64,000 nucleotides of DNA from NCBI GenBank assembly GCA_026874595.1, contig CM049313.1:19527508-19591507 (forward strand). The letters run 5' to 3'. The position numbers and the translations under genes were made by a program. Source of the DNA: Sipunculus nudus. Taxonomy: Eukaryota; Annelida; Sipuncula; Golfingiida; Sipunculidae. Positions 37,201-51,600 of this stretch are shown piece after piece; the first letter of the stretch is position 1; each line of letters starts with the position of its first letter. The notes below the pieces were generated by a model. The model saw only the letters and a list, made by a program, of their open reading frames with translations. It did not search any database and was not told the origin of the DNA.

Positions 37201-40200
37201 ATAAATTAAAACTGGGATAGAAATTAGCACAATGATATTGTTTGTCCCTCATTCAACCAATAGTGTGTATACTTTATTTGAAAAGATGTTTTATTTTATC
37301 AAATTTACTGAATCGTTTATTTTGTTTCGGTGAATAAAATTAAGCATGTACTGAAAACTCCAATGTGCAAAACTTTTTAATAGTGATTCAAGGAATATTC
37401 TTGTAGATGCCATGTTGTGGCATTATTTTCTTTTAAATTCAGTTTAAACATTTATGATTTAAAAATAATAAAATATATTGGTATGCATAATATGACCCAA
37501 TATGAGCTACACTCTAGATATATGATGATTGCAACTTTTGCAACAATTCTAATATTTTAACTTATAGTTTCAGTTTTTTACTCTGTATATATAATGATTG
37601 CAACTTTAGCAACAATTCTAATATTTTAACTTATATTTTCAGGTTTTTTTATTAAAAATTTATAAAACCTGTAAATAAAAAAATGATTCAGATAAAAACT
37701 TCTTAATGGAAAAAGTGGATATGCTTAAAAAAAATAGGATTATATATAAACTTAAATGCATTATTCCCTTGAAAGTGAAATAAAGGTATTAGTCCATTCT
37801 GTCCACTTGCCTGTCCATCTGTAAATTTTCATATGCATCACAGTATCTCAAAACTTTTACTGTTTTTCTTCATGACAGTCTTGTCAGAGTATTAGTTTGC
37901 AATCATATATTTAGAACTTTACTATAACCAAGTAGGAGGGCCCCTTTCCTCTTAGCTTTTCATATTCTTATATAAATGAAAAACATTACAATAGAATATT
38001 TTTACATCCACCTTCGTGCTGCCCTCACTTTTCCCTTCTCCGAACCCCATCCCAAAGTCAGCCTCAGTAAGCAAGAACAAGATGAATCAGATATATTCAA
38101 ACTTTAATATTTTGTATAACTATTCGTCCATAGGTACCTATGTACATGCCAGAAATTATGTCAATACTGTGTAATATGTAGACATAGTGGGCATCACAAT
38201 AATGTACCTTGTCAAGACTAAAGAGATATTGAGTCATACAGTCATAAATTCATAAATCACTTCATCAGCATAGTTAATCATAACATCATATCTGTCAAAT
38301 TGAAAGCTTGCAGACTACCATACACTTTAGATCCTTCAACAAATAGCCTTATCATCATTCTACTACTGCTTATTACTGCTGTCATTGCATTCATATTTTC
38401 TCAAATATATCACAATTTTCAACCCCTCCTAAATAAATAAAAAATAAACCACTATATTTGACTCTTTTAATCCATCAGTCAGGTAATTTCATTTATCATT
38501 TACTCACATATTACATTACATTCCTTTATAATAGCCCAACATGTCCATGATATTCATAAGCTTTATCGACTCGATATAGTATCACAGTGGAGAAACATTT
38601 ATAGTCCAATCATGATCAGCTGAGCGCCGTGACCCATGGGTCCCTTGTTTTCCTCATTGCCTGCAGATACCACCCTGATGTTTTATGTGTGGGCAGATAA
38701 TGACAGTTACAGATCGAGTTCGCATTTCGTCCCGGTTGACCTACTTTTGATTGTTTTACGGCTCCTAAACATAGAAAATTTCATTAAAGACAGAAATTTT
38801 TATGGAAAATGCACATGTATGGACTTTTTTTCACAATACCTGCATATACTGGCATGATTTTTGGTGTGTTGCTTGATAATGACCCATTACAGATGGAGTT
38901 TGCATTTTGCCCGTGTTGACCTACTTTTGACCATACGACACCTCCTGAACTTAAAAAATTTTTCAAAATTTTACAAATGTTTCTAATTTGCCCCAGGCGG
39001 GGGCATTCGTGTCGTTCCGACACATCTAGTTTGCAATTTACATTAAAGCAATACCATAACTTGTCATCCAAGTCATCTTTGCATGTATAGCCATCTGTAT
39101 ATATGTATTAATCTTAACCTTTTGGTGACTGCTATGTATAAAAGAAGCGTGCCACCTTTAAACAGATTTGCCTTGTCTTATCTGGCCATGGACATATAAG
39201 TTAAGCTTTTTTTCATGGTTTATTATTAAGGATGTGTTTTTAGCTCAATTGACAGTAAGTCATCTGAGCTATAGCGATCACTCTTTGTCTGTCAGCCGTT
39301 CGGTTGCCGAGCATCTGTACCTAAGGCACAAACTGTAACCACTGTACCTAGAATGTTGTAACTTGACATAAGGGTTTCAGAAGTACCCCAAGAAAAATGA
39401 AAATTTTGATACAAAAGCTCCAGTATTAGAACAACTAAAGCATTGATAACCATGATTCTTTGCATGCATATTCATCATGGAGTGTTTCATCAGTTCCTGC
39501 AGACTGGTGGCACCACCTAGATTTTAAAAATTTTTTATACATTTTTTTTCTCTATTTTTGAGACTTTGAAAGATGCGTCATCTATTAACAGGGCACAAAC
39601 TGCAAGTGCTGTACCTAATATGTTGAAACTTGACATGCAGGGAGGGCCATGAAAAATCTCCTTGGATGCTTGAAATTTAGTCTCTGTTACCCATATCCTC
39701 CGAGATTAAGAGGCTTAGAAGTACCCACCCAGAAAAAATTAAAAATTTTGATACAAAACTTAAGTATCTGAACAACTAAAGCATTGATCACCATGATTCT
39801 ATGCATGCATCTTGGTCATGGAGTGTTTCATCAGTTCCTGCAGACTGTTGGCGCCACCTGCATTTTTTCATTTTTTTTTTTTTTTGCATTTTTTATAATC
39901 TTTTTACATGATGTACTTGGAGTTCCATGAAAAGTGTCCATGTTCACTTGAAATGAGATCGCTTTAACGCCGATCCCTCAATCTATAGGGCACAGAAGCA
40001 CCCTTAGAATAATTGAAAATTTAATAAAAAATCTCATCTGTTAACGGGGGACATTTTGTAATGAGTGGACCTAGAATCTTCTTACTTTACATGCAGGGAG
40101 ATCCAAAATTATATCCTTGGAAACCTGAAAATTTGGATTCTGTTACCCATATTCTACGAGCTGTGGTGCTTATAAGCACCCCAAGAATAATTGAAAATTT

Positions 40201-42837
40201 GATACCAAAGCAGGGCACAAATCATAACCATTTGACCTTGAATCTTCTTACTTGACATCATGAGAGTTCCTCATAATTATAAGTTCTCCTCAGAAACTTG
40301 AAATTAGGTACCTGTGACCTATATTCTGCAAGTTACTTGGCATGTTTGAACACCCCATAAATAATGCAAAATACACACAAATTGCCAGTTTCCTCAGGAA
40401 AGGCTGGATGGATTGTCATCAGATTTGGTATGTTTATTGGTCTTCATGAACTTAAGCTAATGTGCATGAACAATGATGCCACCTACATTTTTCTTAATTA
40501 GTTGCCTGTGCAAGGTTATATTGTCAACATGTCAGTTGGCTGAGCGTCATGACACATGGGTCACTTGTATAGAATAATCAGACCTACTATTATTGCGTTA
40601 GAACAACCATTACATAATCTCCTAAGTTTTAATGTTCAAAATGACAGGCTGCAAATGAAAATTAACTGAAGGGTTGACTTACAGCCATACTCACTCATAA
40701 GTCACTCATTAACACTCTGATATGATCAGTTGAATTTATGGTCTCCTTGTTATATTTAGGTGCCTGTTATATCCTATGTGGCATCTGAGCGATTAGCTGC
40801 TTTATATAACTGCAAGTTGACATTAAAGTCAGCTGAGTATTTGCAGAAATTGGATTGCAGGCTTCTAGTATATTAGTTAATTAAAATGCTAGAGAGTTCC
40901 CAAAAACTGGTATGTGCCATTGTAAAGTACAGTCTTTTTTTGTTTTACAGTATGGAACTGTAAACCTCCCAACATGATATTTAGTAAAAACCCTTAAATT
41001 AAGATGAACAGAACCATGGAGACTGTCCTTTTATGTCATATGTCTTATTAAACCCTAGCCTCTCAAATATGTTGAAATCATATTTGGGGATTGCCATTTT
41101 GCTTACAGATGAAAAAGGATATGTCAAAAGTTGTGTGTAAGAATTAAGGACCTAGGTGTATCACTAGTATTTATTCATACTGTGAATGTTGTGTTTTATT
41201 CCAGGACACTGATGCGGACCTGCAGATGCTGGTATCAGCAGCCACCCAGCTAGATGAAAAGAAGAAAAAAGGTCTGCTGAAGAGATTCAGAGGGGTAAGT
41301 CATCAATTTAATCAGGAAAACATAGAGAGAGAATAAAATCAACATGAGAATTCATTTATAACTGTTATAGAACACTAATAACTAACCTTTACTACTCATT
41401 AAACATTATCTCTATTTACTTTGAACTTGCATCTATCAGTTGTTGTGTTCTGACCTTTGTTTTTGCCAGACTGTTATGCTGCATTTGTTACCTCTAAGAT
41501 TTGTCGTGATCACCTGGAGTCGGGTAGTCTATGCCACGTGCAACCTTTCTACAACCAGTGACAGGAGTCAGGCTTGTCATAGTAACCAAATATGAACTGT
41601 TACCAATTATGAAATGGAAAAAAAAATAAAACACATATCTTACTGATGTACCATTAGAAGAGAAAAAAAACATGAAATGTTTTAAAATAAACATTTGATG
41701 TCACATTTTTTTTTTCATTTGTCACTGAAAACTATTATTGTCACCAGTAAAATCAAGGTTTCATAATTTGCTCCCTGGATGCCGCAATTACCATAATCAT
41801 GGTGAAGGTCCCTTGTTGGACAATTTATGGAGGTATACTCCAGCAAGCCTCAGTTGGCTGTTGGTAAATACCACTGGGACGAGGTATTGAAAGTCACTTT
41901 CCACCAGTCAACTTGTATTTACCTTATAACCTAGAGGGGTTATAAATGCAGCATAAGATTCAGTACAAGCCAAAATTTGGGATTTAAAAATTATTTGTTA
42001 CTTCATGTGAAAAATTTAAAAATACAGCTGTTTACTTCAGTTCGGGCATGGGTGATTAGTTTTATATATATACATAAATACATGTATTTTAGCACCTGAA
42101 AGCATGCATGTCTTCCAACTTTCAAATGAATTATGACAATTAAGGTAAAAAATAAAAGGTATAGATCTGAGGCACCGCTTGCGTAAATTTTAACCCCCCC
42201 CCCCCATCGAAATTTTTTTATTTTCATCTTTCAAGATACAATTATGATAAGAATTTCTTTGTTATGTAGTGCTTGTATCTGTTTAGCAAAAAAATTTTAT
42301 TAATATCATGCTTTTCCCTTATCATATGACATTTTTATCAGAACATACAAAAATTAGGTAAAAAAACTCACCCACCTGCAGTGAGTTCTAAAAAAATGCC
42401 TGAGAATCATACCTGTTATTGCCTAACAGAAGAAAATTTATTCTTTCACCAAAGTTGTCACTGGATCTTTTATATTCTAGTTTTGTTTTATGCATGTTTA
42501 GTGTTATACGTGAAATGAGTTATGGGGTACTGTATAATGATTCACTTCAGACATCAGAGAAAAACCTGCGAGAGGAAGCAGCCACAGTGGGATTCCATTA
42601 CTACAGAGTGCTGGCTCGACTCTTTGATATCAACACCAAGCTGGAGAAAGCAGGTACAATCAATGCCTATACTAAGTGTAGTGGTCTTTGTTTGAGTAAA
42701 TCTGGTACAGAGGAACCTGTGTAACCAGGTCAATCCAGGAACTGACACATTTTGTCCTTAATAGAAAGGTGTCCTTATTATCTAGACAGGTTTGGCATAA
42801 CCTTAAAATTTCACAGTGAAAATATTATATATTATTC

Positions 42838-42873
<36 letters not shown>

Positions 42874-45800
42874 TTAATCCTTTTAAAACCATATTATCTA
42901 AAACCAATTAAAGATACAAATGTGAAGTGTCATAGGATGAATTACTGGTATCATGGTTACAGGAAACATACCTAGACTTTCAACCAAAGGTTACTTGAGT
43001 TCAGGATCTGGTGAAATCCCGGATTACTGAAGTTTAGAATGTCCAGGAGGGAACATTAAAATTATAGAGCTACTAAACACAAGTTGTTTGGAGGGGGAAT
43101 ACAGCTTCTTTTTGGAAAGTAAACTTGATGTTATAGATTTAAATGCAGGTGGCACATTGCTTCGCAGAATAATCAAATGTATGTTTGTGGGGACTCATTT
43201 TTGTGCAGAAAATTTGGCTGCTGCTTTTATAGAACATCTGCCTTTCAGGTCTCAATACCCTTGCATGTAAAACGGGATTCATCAGCTATTTATTTTGAAA
43301 AAAATCATTTAAAAAATTGAAATATTGGAAGAGTTTCAACTGATGTCAGCATACAGTCACTGAATGCACATAAGAAAACAGATAAGATTCAAATTAACAA
43401 TCATATGCCTCAGGGAGTCAGCAGTTGACTTGGTTAACTGGTTTTGGCTTGCTTTAATTACAGAAATACCACAAACAGAGAAGAAAGCTTTCAAGTATTT
43501 CCGAGAAAACTGCCGTTCTATTGAGATTGTCAAAGACAACTACCTGCAGAAAATCCACTTTAGAGTCCACAATGCGGTAAATTATTTCTTATTTGGTTCA
43601 CCTAAACTTTCTGCAGGTTTTGTGAGGCATAAGCCTTTGTCATACATTTTTTAGCTCAGCTGACTGAAAGTCATCTGAGCTGTAGCAATCACCCTTTGTC
43701 CGGCGTCCGGCGGTCTGTCTGTCCGTCTGTCTGTCTGTCTGTCTGTCTGTTAACCATGCAGGCACAAATCATAACTGCTAGACCTGGAATCTTCTAACTT
43801 GACATCCTTGGAAGTCCATATGGGGCTCCAAGGTCCCCCCAGAATAATGGAAATATTTATACAAAGCTCAAGTATCTGAACAACTAATGCATTGATCACC
43901 ATGATTCTTTGCATGGATATTCATCATAAAGGGTTTCATCAGTTCCTGCAGACTGGTGGCACCACCTAGATTTTTTCTGAATTTTTAAGCATGTTTTCCC
44001 TATTTTTGATACCTTTAAAGATGCAGTTGTCTGTTTATAAGGCACAAATAAACTTGACCTAATATGCATGAATTTTTATGCCACCTACATAATCTTAATC
44101 AGTTGCCTATGCAAGGACATATTCTCAACATGCCAGTCGGCTGAGTATCATGACCCATGGGTCACTTGTTCAAATATAAAATTTTATAATTGTTCTTCTT
44201 TTATAGTTTGAAAACATAAAACCTGATCTAAAGTCACTTCAGTGCAATCCACTTTATCCTTAGGCACTTCAGAATTACTTGCAAAATATTGAAACAATTT
44301 GTTTAATTTACAGTTATGCATAACAAGTCAAGTGCCACTGTTTCTCAACATATATATTAAGATCTGAAAATATGTGTGAAAAGTGTGCATAGATGTGTAA
44401 AATTGCTTTAACCTTTGGCAGTCTCTGTTGAGAGAGGAGGTGAAGGAGAAGGTAAAGTGGAACATTGACAGGACATCACCATCAGGAAAACTGCGTGACC
44501 TCCTGTCCTGGACCAAGGATATTCTGAAAGACATATCATATCAGGAAACCATGCTACGCAACCCTGTCATGGCACAACTTGCTAAGCGATGGTGAGTGAG
44601 ATATATTAAACTTAACTGATTTTCGTTCTTCTGTCAAGAAAGGTTTTTATCAAACCTCTGGCCACATTATTTTACACTTTAACAAATTTCAAAGTCATTG
44701 ATCATATGGCCCCTTATAAAATCCCCATAGAAAGTTGACTGAGGGGTGAGAGCTTTGGATGTTAATATTTCAAAATTTAATCTTGTGTTGACTTTTAAAC
44801 TTGGAGAAATTAAAATGAAAATTAAAACAGATGTAAAGTTAAGTGAGCCATCCAAGAGAATATGCAAGGCTTGATTTACCTGTATACTACATCACCTACA
44901 ACATTAGCCTGCCTTGTTCTGTTTTATTTACAGGCAGGTTTGGAATATTTTGTGTATCTTGCTAAGTCTTGTCATCAATGTGGTTATGCTGATCACTTGG
45001 AAAGCCCCCATGAGTGCGCATGACCTCCCTGACCCACTCCCTGACAACTACACCATGCCACCAGCCATGTACAGGTAAGTGAAGAAATCCATGAAAACTT
45101 CACCATGCCACCAGCCATGTTCAGGTAAGTCTGAAGAAATCCCATACAAACTCACCATACCACCAGCCATGTACAGATGAGTCTGAAGAAATCCCATACA
45201 ATTTCACTTTGCTACCAGCCATATACAAGTTAGTCAGAAGAAATCCCATACAACTTCAACATGCCACCAGCCATGTACAGGTAAGTCTGAAGAAATCCCA
45301 GACAACTTCACCATGCTACCTGAGCCATGTACAGGTAAGTCTGAGGAAATCTCAGACAACTTCACAATGCCACCAGCCATGTTCAGGTAAGTCTGAAGAA
45401 ATCCCAGACAACTACAACATGCCACCAGCCATGTTCAGGTAAGTCTGAAGAAATCCCAGACAACTTCACCATGCCACCAGCCATGTTCAGGTAAGTCTGA
45501 AGAAATCCCAGACAAACACACCATGCCACCAGCCATGTACAGGTTAGTCTGAAGAAATCCCAGACAACTTCACCATGCCACCAGCCATGTACAGGTTAGT
45601 CTGAAGAAATCCCAGACAACTTCACCATGCGAGGTAGAATTTAGCAGGATTCCCACGAGTCGACTCTTGTACTGACTTGCCTAAAATCGATTAGCGCGAG
45701 TTGCATGCAACTGGCCAGGCAACTGGCGTACAAACAATAGACAAAGAGCTAAATTTCTAGGGTGATCACCATTTTCAGTTTGTTTACATTAACATTTTTG

Positions 45801-47841
45801 CTCCAGAACTATTTCCATATGCACCTGCACGCACACCTAGTTTTAAATATACACGGTGACAGTTCAGCACTCGAAATAAGCGGTATCGCATCGCAATTCC
45901 ACTGCGAACCAGTTTCCATATCTTTTCGCCGTGTCTGCGAATCAATTAAAATGACTGTCTCGTCTTTTGAGGAGAACCATTTCTGGCACACCAATGCATG
46001 GTAAAATTAAACCTAATAACATTCATCAATATCAGATGCGCAGGTGCGTGACAAAGGACTATGGCGTTTGGTTAATTCTCATGTCAGCAAGCTTCATTAA
46101 AGCATGTATAAACTAACACAAGTTCTTGCAGCATGAGTTTCCGGGAAAGCTAATCCTATTGACCCTTATGACATCTGACCCACACACCCATTGGTTGATA
46201 TTGCATCGACGTCACTTGACCCATGCGTACATTGGTTGCCCTAGACTTTATTTGAATAGACGTTATCTGCATGACCTCCGACCCCATGGTCTGTCTGACC
46301 ATGGTGTTTTTTACTGACAAAAACAGTCTTGCTTTGGTGGACTCGACATGCTATATTGCGTTCATCAATGTGAATCAGAAAGCAAAATATATGTGATTAT
46401 TTTAGCAAAGCAAGTTATCCACGTTTATTAAACGGGCCGTATGCACTTTCAATGTGCCGGTCTTTTACCGTTTCATTAAACTCATAACCAGGTCTAACAA
46501 AGTGCTGTTGATGTCAACCTTTTACGTCGTCAGTAACAATTCAACATAACAAGTCTGTCAAATTCCTGATGACGCTAAAATTTCGGGGAAAAATAAAAAT
46601 AAATAATGTGTTCTCATGCCCCCATCATATATAATCTGATCCGCTTTTCTGGGCATTACGTTCTGTCACAGGTGATGAAACGCTCACATAGGCCTTTATA
46701 CCCACCCGCGGTACCGAGACACGGCGGGAATCCCCATGAAAAAGTCCCCCGCACTTGTCAACCAAAATTTGGAAGGTTAACCGTTATACAGTGAAACCTG
46801 AACCAAGCGACCACTGCCGCCAGCGACCGTCTGTGACTTGCGACTGAAAAATTAATGCACCGAGCTTAATCTCTCTTTAATGCCCCTGTGTTGAGCGACC
46901 GTTTGTGGTACACGACCACCGACCGCTTAGATGTGGCCAGTCACTGGTCTTTACCTCCGTTAAGCGACCACCTGGTGTAGCGGTAGTGGCACCTGGCGTC
47001 TGAAGTTTAGACTAAAACGACCGTGCCATTTACTGTCTCTTGAATGTGCAGGTGGCAATGGTGACCTACTTTCCCCTCCAGGTGTCAATGGCCCAGGGCT
47101 AGGGTGGTTTTAATCTTTCTCCAAAAGTGAAAGTTCCGCGAATATTGCGAGGGAACATGTAAAACGATGCAATCCTTTAATTCTGATGCCTGTGTACCAT
47201 TATTTTTTTAGCACAGCCTATCTTAGAACACATCGTATTTGTTTAACGATTGTCTAAAACATCTTTACGGTAAAGGATCACGTGCTCTAGGGGAAATCCC
47301 TCATTAATATTCATCAAATAGAACTACCGTTGTATTTCTGACACTGCGGTCGCATTCACTACGTTGCGGTCGTTGACCGGAGTTCATAACTAGTCTTAGC
47401 GATGTTTAAATAACATTAGCGCGGATTTAATTTTGAAAAAAAGTGAGTCATGAAAGTAAGTTTGTCATAACGTTAGCGATCAATTGTCATTGCTTATCAC
47501 ACACATTTTGACTTGCCAACAAGTCAGTTCGTGACGACGACAAACTGACGACCTGCTTCGATAACATCAATAGAAAATTCATCAATAAGACAATAGGACT
47601 CAGTGATCAACAAAGTGACTCAGTGTGTACTCATGGTACATCATTAATTAGCGGTTTGTGTTTGTGCAATATAACAAACAGGCTATTCAAAGCTTTTGAA
47701 AAAGGCTTTTTTAATAAAGTTATAAAAGGACCAGCTTTCTTTGATAATTATTAATAAGATTCCCTTGTTTAGCAGAGCAAAATTGATTGTTTTAAGTAAA
47801 TATTGTTGTTAACTTGTAAATATTGTTGTGAATATCTTGAT

Positions 47842-47900
<59 letters not shown>

Positions 47901-48637
47901 AGTATGTATTTTTATAATAAATAAATGTTTACGTAGACATATATGCCTTGATTTTCCTAATTTGTTTGCTTCATGCTGAGACTTGGACCACCTGAGACTT
48001 AAGACCACCTGTGACTTAAGACCACTTTTGGTGTGGCACATCAGGTGGTCTTAACTCTCAGGTTTTACTGTATTATACAAATATCTAAAACAGCGCATAT
48101 GATTAGACTTCTTGAATGAACTTGTCAGGTTTATAAAAAACAGTCAATATGACGCAGGCGCAATGTTTTAGTAGGTAGTTCACACCGTTGTTAAAGGATT
48201 TTCCCAACTGTCTTTGACAACACACTTATTTAAACTTTAAAGCTTTGGTAGAAATGCAAATATTTTTAAAAGAACTATGATAATAATATTATATTCAGTT
48301 AATTCCATGCAAAGTGAACACAGGTCTTTAGGTTTCAAAGGTGACCCATGTATTACTTACTGCAGCTCTGCCTATTCATTACAATTGTACAAAGTGCAGA
48401 TGACACGACAAGAAATAGACTTGAAATTTTCTTTTCTTTATTTCATCAGTGATTTCATTAAATTTTGGATTATATATAATATTTGCAATCATCAGCTGAA
48501 CCATTACTTAAAAATCATAAGGTAATTATACTTTAACATTTTGATTTTAAATATCTATTACTTATATAGGTATGTTTTGCCTACTATTAAATTTATATAT
48601 AAATTAACCATTTTGGCGATTGAATAATTTGTACAGT

Positions 48638-48690
<53 letters not shown>

Positions 48691-51600
48691 TGAAACCTCG
48701 TGTCAAAATCGAAGGGACTCTCAGAAAACTTCGACACATCCAAGGTTCGACACAAGCGGGTTTTATTTGGTAATAATTTAACTAGACTTGTCCGGAATAT
48801 CGAATCTGTAACTTCGATATAAGTGGGGTATTTGACTTAAGCGAGTTCGACACAACTAGGTTTCACTGTATATTTATTTACTTATTTATTACCAGATAAT
48901 GTACATGACACCATTTCAGCACTTGATTTAAATCAAATCTGATAAATACATAAATTGCTAATCAAAATTCTGTGTAATTGCTAATCAAAATTAATTTCCA
49001 TGTGGATTTCATTCTTGAAAGATGTGAGATAAGAAAGCTATCTGGTAAGTTATGACCCTCGTGACTTGCGCAATATGAGTTTGCTAGAGTCAGGTGTGAC
49101 TCTTGCGAAATTTGATGAAATTCTACCCCTGCCATGCCACCAGCCATGTACAGGTAAGTCTGAAGAAATCCAAGACAAATTTGCCATGCCACCAGCCATG
49201 TGCAAGTAAGCCAGAAGCTTATAACTAAAGTTGTTTTAAATTCATATGAGAACCCTAAAGTAAACATTATTTTAGAAGGTACATAGATATAAAACATAAG
49301 AATACCACAGTGTTGTATAAGTGAATGTGGTACAAGTCTTGTAATAAATAACATGAAGGCCTACAAATTTGTTAAGTAATAGGTCTATAACAGTGAATGA
49401 GTTGAGGGTGTTTCTTTGTAGCCTTGTACCCAAGATAGACTGGGATGGCTACACCATGTTCATGCAGATAGCTGGAGGGATACATAACTTCTGTTCGGTG
49501 ATGTTGTTGCTCAGCTACCTGCTGCTGAATCATCCTAGTCTCCCTGATGTTCGAGGTTTCTTTGCCAAGATTGCGTAAGTACACTAAGGCCGTATCAACA
49601 CTTGGTTAGCATCTAAATTAGATTATCCTAAACTGGTTTATTTTAGTCTTGGAAGTAGTGTGCCTTGTGTCCACACTCTAGTTCGCTTTTCAAAGCCTTA
49701 AAATGTATGTTTCCTGTCCTCACTTGATTGTCAGTCCTATTTACCATGCTGCAAAAACTGATTAGGTTAAATGGTAGCAAACTGGCCTCACACAAACCAG
49801 AAATGGATTTGCCTATACACGCAAGGAACCGGTATACTATAAACCAGACTACTGCAGTCCACCTACAGATTATTAGCTAGTGGAGATACAGCCTTATTCT
49901 AACAAATTTTAACACAACTTCAAAACATTTTCATAAAATTGGTATTTCCTTTATTTATCACGTTAGTGCAATTCACCCGTACACATCAATAGATATCACA
50001 AATCAGTAAAATACTCAGATATAAAACTTTCACCATGAGAAGAACACAGTAGGTGCCACCACTAGCACCAGGTGGTGCCAACTAGAATTATATCAAACGT
50101 TTCTTGTTTGACTCCAAATGTTTAACTCTGTAGAAATCACTGAAAGTCCCCGTAAGGTTGCACATCTGGCAAAAACACCTATAACTCAAGTTGTTTTAAA
50201 TTCATATGAGAACCCTGAAGTAAACATTATTTTAAATCTGGTACAGTGTTCTTTCTGATGGTATGTATACATATTTTTGACATTTTAATTCATTAGCTCG
50301 TGTGACTGTAAGTCATCTGAGCTATAGCGATCACTCTTTGCCGTTGTCTGTCTGGCCATCCAGCCATCTGTCCATTAACAGGGCACAAATCATAACCCCT
50401 GGACCAAGGATCTTCTCACTTGACATCCAGGGAGGTCCATGAAAATTGCCTTGGAAACCTGAAATTAGGTCTATGCTACCCATATCCTCCAAACTATGGG
50501 GCTCAGAATGGCCCCTAGAATAATGAACAAATGACTCATGGGTCATGATGCTCAACTGACTAAGAAGACATTCACAAAAGGAATTTTATCACCTGAATGC
50601 CAAATTTTGTAGGTTGTATCCCCATTGAAGCTTAGCTTAGAGGACATGGGTATCAGAGACCTAATTTAAGGTTTCAATTTTTTTCATTGACCTCCTTGGA
50701 TGTCAAGTTAGAAGATTCTGGGTGCAATGGTTAAGATATGTGCCCTGTTAAGAGACAACCACATCTTTGAAGGTCTTAGAAATAGAGAAAAAAATGTGTA
50801 AAATTTGAAAATAAAATCCAGGTGGCACAACCTGGAACATGCATGCAAAGAATCATGCTGATCAATGCACTAGTTGTTCAGATACAGGAGCTTTTGTAAC
50901 AAATTTTCAATTAATCTGGGGGGGGGGGGGGGTCATCTGAGCTCCATAGCTCAGAGAATATGGGTAGCAGAGACTGTGTGTGATGGTCTACAGGAAATGA
51001 TGACCCAACTGCCAATAGGGGAAGTTTCCTTTTGATTTTGGGGTTACTAGGTTAAGGTCACAGGCCCATCCAATCACAAATTAGTTTATGGATGATAACT
51101 CCAGTTTGGGTAGACAAGTCGGCTTCCAACTGATCACAGGACCCATATTTTTAAAACCCTTATAAAGTTCTCCTTATAGACAAATTCAGCTGAGTGTTGA
51201 GACCCATGGGTCCTCAGTCTGTTCGTATAGAAGGTTTAAATATTCCCTGATTGTCTCAGACTGGTGCTCACAATCACTCCACTAAACACTTTAGGTCTTC
51301 TACCTTCAGCAGCTGAATGCCAACTTGAGACTTACCATTTGAATCTTCTTTTTCGACCTCCTCAAGTCAGATTGCAGACCACATGACCTGACAGGTTAAA
51401 CAAATGTGTGCAGCAGTTTGCAGATCTTTCTTTTTTTCTTGCCAAAAGATTTGTCTAGACGGCCCATAAATATAACCTCCTAGAAATTATCATGGTCATG
51501 TTGGCTAGCATCATACCAAAGTTGGCCAACCAGCTACTGATTTTTGCTGAGCATGATTAAACACCACCCAGTCATTCAGCAGTTACCCACCAGTTGTTGA

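Larger units (their letters stand above)
33428..39029 (+). mobile_element. Helitron with satellite core, split by a Helentron
   Basis: 5' end TCGTCATAAAAGTGGCCGGG (33428) preceded by A. The 3' end has hairpin GTGTCG-TTC-CGACAC (39009-39023), then ATCTAG (to 39029) followed by T: a textbook Helitron terminus with A-T insertion. The core is a roughly 180-bp satellite (33503-35418, resuming 38650-38995). A Helentron-like element (35419-38649) interrupts it. No Rep/helicase coding, so non-autonomous. It starts 25 bp after the exon 15 donor. Confidence 0.8.
45629..49132. mobile_element. TIR transposon inserted in the splice-donor minisatellite
   Basis: Left edge GAGGTAGAATTT...CCCACGAGTC; right edge is the complement of CAGGGGTAGAATTT...GCAAGAGTC. 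Flanking CCATGC occurs at both edges (target duplication of 4-6 bp; exact length ambiguous). About 3.5 kb. It carries two further nested TA-target elements (46789-48070, 48688-48868). No transposase recognised. The CAGGGGTAGAATTT end resembles hAT ends, but the class is uncertain. Confidence 0.65.

Noticed and set aside
45209-45442. 77-codon frame with repeated SLKKSQTT-like units
   Set aside because: Produced by the splice-donor minisatellite after exon 20; it runs across decoy donors and is out of frame with the gene.
45762-46004. 80-codon frame beginning MITIFSLFTLTF
   Set aside because: Inside the 3.5-kb transposon, with no recognisable domain and no supporting second frame; I could not call it a transposase.
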